A DNA stretch of 8,499 bases from contig DAHXLZ010000134.1 of NCBI GenBank assembly GCA_027365715.1, forward strand, positions 1-8,499, written 5' to 3'. Position numbers and translations under genes: made by a program. Below the pieces are notes generated by a model. That model ran no database searches. It saw only the letters and a program-made list of their open reading frames with translations, and was not told the origin of the DNA. Shown piece after piece: positions 1-5,606 of this stretch; the stretch's first letter is position 1, and every line of letters starts with the position of its first letter. The stretch comes from Methanomassiliicoccales archaeon (GTDB taxonomy: Archaea; Thermoplasmatota; Thermoplasmata; Sysuiplasmatales; Sysuiplasmataceae).

Positions 1-1
1 G

Positions 2-262
2 AAGGAGACGATGGGCACAAGCTCAAAGCACTGGAGATGCGGGGAGCGACTCCAATTCAGTGCGAGGGACGGCTGGTGTGCCCGTTGCGGAGAGCGCATA
101 GACAGGGATGTCAATGCCGCAATAAACATATCAAAGAAAGGACGCACACGGCTTGTGCGTTCAAAAGGCCCTTCAGCTGAAGCGATGAAGGGGAACCCGG
201 AGGAAGAAAGGATGATTCCGGCAATCCCTGGAGCAGATGGGGGGAAGTCAACGAAAAGTTGA
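2..262 (+). CDS. tnpB: TnpB-type transposon nuclease, C-terminal fragment (5' end outside window)
   Basis: The reading frame is open to the left edge, so only the last 87 codons are visible; the ATG at 11 is internal. TnpB is the RNA-guided nuclease carried by IS200/IS605 and IS607 elements. Visible is the C-terminal zinc ribbon followed by the RuvC-III block: a GTSSK lead-in, a knuckle HxxCG (usually CxxCG), then CxxCG about 13 residues later, then DRDVNAAINI, which carries the last RuvC acidic residues. The tail is short and basic. The first zinc ligand is His instead of the usual Cys (codon cac), which could still bind metal or could mark decay. The frame has no internal stop. The gene converges on the membrane-protein gene, with 46 bp between the two stops. 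Family assignment is firm; whether the full gene is intact cannot be told here. Confidence 0.85.
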   Translation, partial: KETMGTSSKHWRCGERLQFSARDGWCARCGERIDRDVNAAINISKKGRTRLVRSKGPSAEAMKGNPEEERMIPAIPGADGGKSTKS

Positions 263-263
263 C
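247..263. other. Perfect stem-loop overlapping the tnpB stop codon
   Basis: GTCAAC, a five-base GAAAA loop, then GTTGAC form a perfect 6-bp stem that includes the TGA stop of tnpB. In IS605-type elements the guide (omega) RNA overlaps the 3' end of tnpB and contains such hairpins, so this may be part of that RNA or of the right transposon end. It also lies between two convergent genes and reads as a hairpin on both strands, but no T-run follows on either side, so a terminator role is less likely. The hairpin is seen; its function is inferred. Confidence 0.45.
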
Positions 264-308
264 AGAGCCGTTACCGAATAAGCTCCAGGTGCACTGAAAG
301 GTTGAGCA

Positions 309-1136
309 TCATGTGTAGATTGTGTCCGATCTGAGCTGGTTCATATTCTTTCTGGATACTGCGGCAAGGTATCCGGACACCGGAACGATGCCTATTGCCA
401 GTATGAATGCATCAAATATTGAACTGGACGGTTTCATTCCCAGTGTATATTGCGCATGCACGCTTCCTGAACTGGGAAACAGAACGATATAATATTGCGT
501 GTTGGGAACGGTGCTTATCTGCACAGTTGTTACTCCACCCGCCGGCACAAAGTCGTTGCCGCCAGCCAGATTCGAGTCGAGGAGCAGACTTTCATTCGCG
601 GACTGAGGCGTTGCACCGGAAGAAAGATAGTCGCCGACCGACACAACAGCAAATGTCAGATTGTTTCCACCCTGGTTGTTTATTGTAACCGATTGCACTG
701 TGAAAAGGCCGAACACATTTCCTGTGGAAAAACTTGCAGTTGCGACAGGTCCTCCTGCCGCACCGTGCACGTTGAGGACCGGTATGAAATTCACAACGAA
801 GAGGGAGATGACAAATAATGCTCCCAGAACAGCAGCGGCTGCAGAAGACCTGAATTCTCTTTTTGCTATCAGGAACATGACGCCTTTCCTCTTTCCATAT
901 TTCATGGCCAGCCTGAAGAAAAATATCCGTTCCACAGCAAGGACCAGGAATATGAAAATCGCGATCAAAACCACATTGTAGAGCGGAAAGTAAGGGGGTC
1001 GCAGGGAGAGGCCGTTAAGAAGCATTATCAGCATGGCGAAGAAAGCTATGAGGATGCCCTGTATGCCAAAAAGAAGTCTTCGCGTTCTCAGTATGCGGAA
1101 GAGACGGGGATCATTCTCCAGATCTCTTGCTTTCAT
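309..1136 (-). CDS. Hypothetical four-helix membrane protein with an extracytoplasmic domain
   Basis: I do not recognise this family. Numbering from the GTG one codon upstream, the protein has a basic N-terminus (RILRTRR), predicted membrane helices at about 23-45, 54-76, 98-122 and 238-261, and a Ser/Thr/Asn/Gly-rich domain of about 115 residues between helices 3 and 4. Positive charges cluster before helix 1, between helices 2 and 3, and after helix 4, which places those parts inside and the large domain outside. That domain looks beta-rich and holds two N-glycosylation sequons (NLT at about 160, NES at about 182). The start is either GTG at 1139 or ATG at 1136; I chose the ATG. A TATA box lies about 25 bp before it, so the mRNA is probably leaderless. 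It is downstream of priS but has its own promoter. A surface or glycan-acceptor role is only a guess. Confidence 0.75.
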   Translation of the reverse strand: MKARDLENDPRLFRILRTRRLLFGIQGILIAFFAMLIMLLNGLSLRPPYFPLYNVVLIAIFIFLVLAVERIFFFRLAMKYGKRKGVMFLIAKREFRSSAAAAVLGALFVISLFVVNFIPVLNVHGAAGGPVATASFSTGNVFGLFTVQSVTINNQGGNNLTFAVVSVGDYLSSGATPQSANESLLLDSNLAGGNDFVPAGGVTTVQISTVPNTQYYIVLFPSSGSVHAQYTLGMKPSSSIFDAFILAIGIVPVSGYLAAVSRKNMNQLRSDTIYT

Positions 1137-1160
1137 CACCCATCACATTTTTGTAGACTT

Positions 1161-1168
1161 TTTATATA
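1161..1168 (-). promoter_or_regulatory. TATA box of the membrane-protein gene
   Basis: On the minus strand the sequence reads AGAAAC then ATATATAAAAAG, a good archaeal BRE plus TATA box. Its centre is near 1164, about 25-28 bp before the GTG/ATG at 1139/1136. This is the spacing between TATA box and transcription start in archaea, so the transcript should begin at or next to the start codon (leaderless). No Shine-Dalgarno site at useful spacing is present. Confidence 0.7.
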
Positions 1169-1171
1169 TGT

Positions 1172-1190
1172 TTCTGAGCGGTTATCAGAA
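1172..1190. repeat. Inverted repeat overlapping the BRE, possible operator
   Basis: TTCTGA and TCAGAA are perfect 6-bp inverted arms separated by 7 bases. On the minus strand one arm lies at the BRE position just upstream of the TATA box. A dimeric regulator bound here would block TFB/TBP access. It also lies about 20 bp past the priS stop, but no T-run follows on the minus strand, so it does not look like a terminator. Function is inferred from position only. Confidence 0.35.
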
Positions 1191-1210
1191 CAGCCTTTCC
1201 TGTTCTCACA

Positions 1211-2449
1211 TCATTTCCCCAGTCCAAGCCTGACCTGTCTCCTCAGAATCAGGAATAATGCCAGATTGACAGGAATCACGTTCAAACCCTCGATTATATG
1301 CACAGAATCACCCCCGACAGGAGCAGCATCAAAGGAGTTACCCGATTGAACAGGGACGACATCATCACCCAGCTGCGGCAAGGCATCTATAAGGGGGTTG
1401 AACGAATCCAGACGATCCCTTGTCAGAGAGACGACCTTGAGGCCCGTTTTGCCGTGAAGTGATCCTGGTACGCGGATAAGCCTGTGAGTATCGCTGGTTA
1501 CAGGTTCATCCGTCTGTCCCGCCCTGGTATCAATCATGCGTTTTCTGACGGCTTCCAAGAACGCTGTGTTGTCGTCTCTCTTTCCGGATTTGTCGAATAT
1601 GTCTGCAAGTCCCGTTCTGAGAATCATTTCTCTGCCGCCGCCGATCAGTCTGGCGGCCATCCTTCTCGCCTGTTTCTCACCGATACCCGCAGATACCAGA
1701 GTTGAGAAGGCGCGTTCCTCGTCATCCATTTCACCAAGAAGGGAGCGGAGAACCTCAGCAGTTTTGCCATACCATCCCCCGTCATCTTCTGAAGGCATTT
1801 TCCTCCTGGTAATTTTTTTCCTCCTCTCCTCATCCGTTCCAACTATCTCTGTCTTCAGCAGCAGTCCCATATCCAGTTCAGCTGCAGTTATGTAGTCTAC
1901 AATTTCCCTTCTCTCATGACTTCCCAGCATTCGCACCCTTTCGCTGTAAACGTGTATGTGGTAACCCCTTCCTCCCGAGAACACTATTTCAGTCTCATCC
2001 TCATCAAAGCCTAGGTCAGAAATCACAAAATCATCATAGAGGTGTATCATCACCTCCTTTACCCTCGCCAGCATCTTTTCATAGGGAAGCTTTTCGGAGC
2101 CTGTGACATGGTCGGCATCCAGGTCAAATATCAGGTCTGCACCCTGCCATCCCTTCTCAGCCATAGTATGCGCGTTGGGATCGTTGTAATAGGCTACAGA
2201 ATAATATGCATGGGACGGCGCCCTCGATGAAAGATAATACTGAAGCTCTTCCGCCGTTCCGAAGCCAACATGCCTGTGGACAAATCCCCTGTCGAAAAAC
2301 ATGAAACCAAACTCTCTCGATTTCATGTCGGGGAGTGGAGGGATTGCATTGTTTCTGTAATAGTTGGAGAACCTCTCCTTTGCGAAAATAAGCTCCGGTG
2401 GAGTCTCTTCTGCCAGCAGGATCGCCCTGAGCATGAAAGAAGGGAGCAT
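1211..2449 (-). CDS. priS: DNA primase small (catalytic) subunit PriS
   Basis: Catalytic subunit of the archaeal/eukaryotic-type primase, which makes primers at the replication fork together with PriL (not in this window). Numbered from the ATG at 2449 (412 aa), the landmarks are ERFSNYYR near 25, REFGF near 45, the metal-binding FDLDADH at 108-114, SGGRGYHIH at 158-166, and DEPVTSDTHRLIR followed by PGSLHGKTG at about 314-337, which carries the third acidic residue and the nucleotide-binding basics. These are the AEP-family signatures. There is no cysteine in the protein, so the zinc knuckle known from Pyrococcus PriS is absent. An upstream in-frame start at 2545 would overlap uxs by 59 bp and add an unconserved extension; ATG 2434 is an alternative. 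It follows uxs by 37 bp without a clear TATA box at the right distance, so it is probably read from the upstream operon. Confidence 0.93.
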   Translation of the reverse strand: MLPSFMLRAILLAEETPPELIFAKERFSNYYRNNAIPPLPDMKSREFGFMFFDRGFVHRHVGFGTAEELQYYLSSRAPSHAYYSVAYYNDPNAHTMAEKGWQGADLIFDLDADHVTGSEKLPYEKMLARVKEVMIHLYDDFVISDLGFDEDETEIVFSGGRGYHIHVYSERVRMLGSHERREIVDYITAAELDMGLLLKTEIVGTDEERRKKITRRKMPSEDDGGWYGKTAEVLRSLLGEMDDEERAFSTLVSAGIGEKQARRMAARLIGGGREMILRTGLADIFDKSGKRDDNTAFLEAVRKRMIDTRAGQTDEPVTSDTHRLIRVPGSLHGKTGLKVVSLTRDRLDSFNPLIDALPQLGDDVVPVQSGNSFDAAPVGGDSVHIIEGLNVIPVNLALFLILRRQVRLGLGK

Positions 2450-2486
2450 GATAAAAGGATAATTGCCGGCGAGCCGACAGTCTCCA

Positions 2487-3443
2487 TCATTGAGCTGTCT
2501 TTGCAGACAGCTGCCGGTACCGTTCAATGACCTTCTCCAGGCCATCGCGAAGCTGCGTCTTCGGTTTCCAGCCGAGCAACTGGTAAGCCTTCCTTATGTC
2601 AGGCCGCCTTCGAACGGGGTCGTCACCAGGCATATCCTGAAAAACAATCTTGCTCCTGGAGCCGGTCGCGTCTTTTATCATATTTGCGAGCTGCAGCATG
2701 CTCATTTCTCTGTCGCTTCCCAGATTCACCGGGCCGGCGTTTCTGAGGCCATCTTTGTCCATGAGGCTCATCAGCCCCTCGACCATGTCGTCAATATAAC
2801 AGAAACAGCGCGTCTGCGAACCATCGCCGTTTACCGTTATTGGCCGTCCGGAAATCGCCTGAGAGACAAAGTTGGGCACAACTCTTCCGTCACCGGCCCT
2901 CATTGACGGTCCATACGTGTTGAATATCCTCGCTATTCTGACATCAATATCGTGCGTGTTGCCAAACACTGTCGTCATCATTTCAGAAAAGCGTTTTGAT
3001 TCATCATAGCACGACCTGACTCCAACAGGATTGACGTTTCCCCAGTAGTCTTCCGACTGTGGATGCCTTGCCGGCTGCCCGTACACTTCTGATGTTGATG
3101 TAAAGAGGAAACGCGCGCTCTTTTCCTTCGCAAGCTGCAGGGCATGTACAGTCCCCACGGAACCGGTGAGTGCGATCTCGAGCGCATGAGTAATGAAATC
3201 CTTCGGCGAGGCCATGGAGGCGAGATGATAAATCCGGTCAATTCTTCCTTCGATATACAACGGCTCAGTTATGTCATGTTTTATGAACACCAACCTGTCG
3301 TTTGCCTCCAGTCTGGATATGTTGATCCTTCTTCCACTGGACAGATTGTCAACACAGACAACCCGGTCCCCTCTTTCAAGCAGTTTCTCACAGAGAGAAT
3401 TGCCGATAAAACCAGCACCGCCTATTACTGCAACACGTGCCAT
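2487..3443 (-). CDS. uxs: UDP-glucuronate decarboxylase (UDP-xylose synthase), SDR family
   Basis: Extended short-chain dehydrogenase/reductase of 318 aa. The Rossmann NAD motif GGAGFIG is at 8-14 and the cofactor-selecting D at 32. HLASMASPKDF lies at 73-83, STSEVYG at 116-122, and the catalytic YxxxK is Y146-K150, with S117 and E119 nearby. The stretch HPQSEDYWGNVNP at 127-139 followed by RSCYDESKR, then RIFNTYGP, DGRVVPNFV and GDGSQTRCFCY, is the pattern of UDP-glucuronate decarboxylases rather than of GalE or RmlB. The expected reaction is UDP-glucuronate to UDP-xylose plus CO2 with internal NAD recycling. The substrate is supplied by the adjacent ugd, which supports the call. The ATG overlaps the galU stop (TGATG) and has a GGTGAT site five bases upstream. 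Substrate specificity is inferred from motifs; a 4-epimerase on UDP-GlcA is less likely. Confidence 0.85.
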   Translation of the reverse strand: MARVAVIGGAGFIGNSLCEKLLERGDRVVCVDNLSSGRRINISRLEANDRLVFIKHDITEPLYIEGRIDRIYHLASMASPKDFITHALEIALTGSVGTVHALQLAKEKSARFLFTSTSEVYGQPARHPQSEDYWGNVNPVGVRSCYDESKRFSEMMTTVFGNTHDIDVRIARIFNTYGPSMRAGDGRVVPNFVSQAISGRPITVNGDGSQTRCFCYIDDMVEGLMSLMDKDGLRNAGPVNLGSDREMSMLQLANMIKDATGSRSKIVFQDMPGDDPVRRRPDIRKAYQLLGWKPKTQLRDGLEKVIERYRQLSAKTAQ

Positions 3444-4291
3444 CAGACATCACCAAGTTCCCTTTTCAGGCCTTTGCCATATTTCCTGCTCTTCAGCGTC
3501 AACTCGATATTCACCTTCATCCAGAGGAACATGTCACCAATGTCGTATCTTGTGCCTTCGAAGAGGTAACCATAAATCTTTTCCTTCTTCCCGAGCAGGG
3601 TAAGTGCATTGGTAAGCTGTATTTCACCGTTGCTGTCAGGCTCTGTGCTCTCTATGGCTCCGAATATTGCAGGTGTCAGCACGTACGTTCCGGTTATACC
3701 CATATCTGAAGGTGCTGTGGCCGGATCGGGCTTTTCTACGAGTTTTTTGATATCCACTGTTCTGCTGTCTATGAAATTTCCTTTAATAATTCCATAATCC
3801 TTTATTTTCTCACGTCTCACACGCTCCACTGCAATGACCGATGCATTGAACTTCCTGTGGACATTCATGAGCTGCTTTACTACGGGGATTTTTGATATGT
3901 TTATTGTATCCCCCAGCATCACTGCAAAACTCTCCTCCCCTATATGATGCCTGGCGCAGTAGACAGCATCGCCAAGTCCCTTCGGTGCCTTCTGCCGGAT
4001 GTAATGCAGATTTGCCAGTGAAGTAATCTTCCTGATGCTGTCAAGTGCGCCACCATTCCCCCTTTCCTCCAGAATTCTTTCGAGCTCCGGCGAGGAGTCA
4101 AAATGATCCTCGATTGCACGTTTCTCTCTTCCCGTGACAATTATGATATCGTCTATTCCCGCACTCACCGCTTCCTCCACGACGTACTGTATCACAGGCT
4201 TATCCACAACTGGCAGCATCTCCTTCGGCTGAACCTTGGTCAGAGGCAGAAAGCGTGTGCCCATTCCTGCGGCTGGTATTATTGCCTTCAG
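3443..4291 (-). CDS. galU: UTP-glucose-1-phosphate uridylyltransferase (GalU-like), probable CTG start
   Basis: Nucleotidyltransferase making UDP-glucose from UTP and glucose-1-phosphate; about 282 aa from the proposed start. The family N-terminus KAIIPAAGMGTRFLPLTK is complete only if translation begins before the first ATG (4264), which is already the Met of GMGTR. The frame has no ATG, GTG or TTG upstream; the codon exactly where the family Met stands is CTG at 4291, with GGTGAT three bases before it. Numbered from that CTG, further landmarks are KEMLPVVDKP (23-32), GLGDAV (105-110), MLGDT (125-129, metal-binding Asp), DYGII (165-169), VEKP (185-188), GEIQLT (222-227) and GTRYDIGD (246-253). 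It lies four bases after ugd and overlaps uxs by one base. A glucose-1-phosphate thymidylyltransferase is less likely given VEKP, GEIQLT and the ugd neighbour. Confidence 0.9.
   Translation of the reverse strand: MKAIIPAAGMGTRFLPLTKVQPKEMLPVVDKPVIQYVVEEAVSAGIDDIIIVTGREKRAIEDHFDSSPELERILEERGNGGALDSIRKITSLANLHYIRQKAPKGLGDAVYCARHHIGEESFAVMLGDTINISKIPVVKQLMNVHRKFNASVIAVERVRREKIKDYGIIKGNFIDSRTVDIKKLVEKPDPATAPSDMGITGTYVLTPAIFGAIESTEPDSNGEIQLTNALTLLGKKEKIYGYLFEGTRYDIGDMFLWMKVNIELTLKSRKYGKGLKRELGDV
3449..3454 (-). promoter_or_regulatory. Shine-Dalgarno site of uxs
   Basis: GGTGAT on the minus strand, matching the archaeal 16S 3' end complement, sits five bases before the uxs ATG and inside the last codons of galU. 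It supports this start and translational coupling of the two genes. Confidence 0.7.
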
Positions 4292-4294
4292 CGA

Positions 4295-4300
4295 ATCACC
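4295..4300 (-). promoter_or_regulatory. Shine-Dalgarno site that decides the galU start
   Basis: GGTGAT on the minus strand overlaps the end of ugd (TGG TGA) and stands three bases before the CTG at 4291. The same hexamer is used by uxs next door. No such site precedes the ATG at 4264 at usable spacing, which supports initiation at CTG. Confidence 0.6.
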
Positions 4301-5561
4301 AGCATATCCCCTCGTAATTTTCCGTCTTCGTTATCCCCCTGCCATCCACTACGGGCCTGCTGCCGTAAAGTTCCGGGGCTGAAAACTCCTTCCATTCCGT
4401 CACCACAATCACAGAATCGGCTCTGTTGACAGCTGCAGCAGCAGATTCTGCGTACTCAATAGAGGGAAAGAGTTTTTTGAAGTTTTCCATGGCGGCAGGG
4501 TCAAATGCAACGACCTTCGCCCCCTTTTCTATCAGCGCCGTGACAACCCTGATCGATGGAGCATCCCTGATATCGTCTGATCCTGGTTTGAACGCAAGGC
4601 CAAGAACAGCAACCTTCCTGCCTGAAACTGTCCCCTTCTTTTCCAGCAGTTCAACAAGTTTGAGCGGCTGTTTTTCATTCTGTGAGAGGACAGCATCAAT
4701 TATTGGTGTTTCCGCGCCGAGTTCTTTTGCCATGAATGAGATGGCCGACGCATCCTTCCTGAAGCAGCTCCCTCCAAATCCGGCGCCTGCATTCAGGAAA
4801 TGGGAACCAATCCTCCTGTCCATACCGATCGCTTTTGCCACAACCCGTATATCCACTCCAATTTGTTTTGCAGCATTTCCAAGTTCGTTGATGAGTGCGA
4901 CTCTGGCTGAAAGGAAGACGTTGGATGCATATTTGATCATCTCTGCTGTAGTGCAGTCCGTGAATACCATCGGCGCACCGAGTGGAGCATACAGCTTTTC
5001 CAGCGCGTTCTTCGTCTTCTCATCAAGATATCCGATGACCACCCTGTCAGGATGCATAAAATCATTGACTGCATCGCCCTCTTTAAGGAACTCAGGATTC
5101 ATTCCAATACCGAAATCTCTGCCTGCCTTCTTTCCGCTGACTTTCTCAATGATTCCCCTGACAGTTTTCTCTGTCGTGCCTGGAAGGACGGTGCTCTTGA
5201 CAATTACCATGTGATGGCCTTCCTTCTCTCTCAGCGACTTGCCAATCTCTTCGGAAACATTCTCTATGTAGTGTGCGTCCTGAGTTCCATCCAGCCTGGA
5301 AGGCGTTCCAACGCAGATGAATGTCATATCTGTTGAGTTCACCGCGCTGCCAAGGTTGGTTGTAGCCCTCAGACGATCGCTGCTGACGCCTTTTGACACA
5401 AGTGTCTCCAGATCCTTTTCATAAACAGTAGGAATCCCCGAATTGATCAGTCTCACCTTCTCCTCTATAACGTCAACGAGTGTAACTTCATTGCCGAGTG
5501 ATGAAAAGCATGCGCCGGTGACAACCCCAACATAACCCGAACCGACCAATGACAGCTTCAT
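4296..5561 (-). CDS. ugd: UDP-glucose 6-dehydrogenase
   Basis: 421-aa UDP-glucose/GDP-mannose dehydrogenase family protein; it oxidises UDP-glucose to UDP-glucuronate with two NAD. The NAD-binding GSGYVG is at 7-12 with D30 ending beta-2, CVGTPS at 83-88, KSTVLPGTT at 122-130, MNPEFLKEG at 154-162, EMIKYASN at 207-214 (catalytic Lys210) and GFGGSCFRKD at 261-270 with the thiohemiacetal-forming Cys266. The C-terminal UDP-binding domain has VLGLAFKPGSDDIRDAPS at 319-336. All key residues are present and the length is normal. It is the first gene of the ugd-galU-uxs set, with a TATA box about 26 bp before the ATG and no Shine-Dalgarno site, so it is probably leaderless. UDP-ManNAc dehydrogenase is less likely given the galU and uxs neighbours. 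Confidence 0.93.
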   Translation of the reverse strand: MKLSLVGSGYVGVVTGACFSSLGNEVTLVDVIEEKVRLINSGIPTVYEKDLETLVSKGVSSDRLRATTNLGSAVNSTDMTFICVGTPSRLDGTQDAHYIENVSEEIGKSLREKEGHHMVIVKSTVLPGTTEKTVRGIIEKVSGKKAGRDFGIGMNPEFLKEGDAVNDFMHPDRVVIGYLDEKTKNALEKLYAPLGAPMVFTDCTTAEMIKYASNVFLSARVALINELGNAAKQIGVDIRVVAKAIGMDRRIGSHFLNAGAGFGGSCFRKDASAISFMAKELGAETPIIDAVLSQNEKQPLKLVELLEKKGTVSGRKVAVLGLAFKPGSDDIRDAPSIRVVTALIEKGAKVVAFDPAAMENFKKLFPSIEYAESAAAAVNRADSVIVVTEWKEFSAPELYGSRPVVDGRGITKTENYEGICW

Positions 5562-5582
5562 GGTGATGGCATCAAGTCATTC

Positions 5583-5595
5583 AAATATAATATTT
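5583..5595 (-). promoter_or_regulatory. TATA promoter of the ugd-galU-uxs operon
   Basis: The 45-bp gap between the upstream methyltransferase stop and ugd holds the AT-only stretch AAATATTATATTT on the minus strand, centred near 5588-5589. The ugd ATG at 5561 is about 27 bp away, the distance expected for a transcription start at the start codon itself. This predicts a leaderless mRNA for ugd. Confidence 0.65.
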
Positions 5596-5606
5596 ACACA
5601 TTGATT

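Noticed and set aside
1172..1190. Palindrome as the priS terminator
   Set aside because: No T-run follows it on the minus strand and it overlaps the next gene's promoter elements; an operator fits better.
2450..2545. N-terminal extension of PriS from the start at 2545
   Set aside because: It overlaps the end of uxs by 59 bp, shows no family similarity, and the conserved primase region begins well after the ATG at 2449.
2463..2906. Plus-strand open frame of 147 codons
   Set aside because: Lies antisense to the conserved C-terminal half of uxs and has no domain features.
4262..4264. ATG at 4264 as the start of GalU
   Set aside because: It would remove the first beta strand and PAAG of the nucleotide-binding motif, which are encoded in frame just upstream.
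4426..5214. Long plus-strand open frame of 262 codons
   Set aside because: It is antisense to ugd, which has all catalytic motifs; the product is low-complexity Ser/Phe/Ala-rich with no recognisable domain, as expected for a shadow frame.
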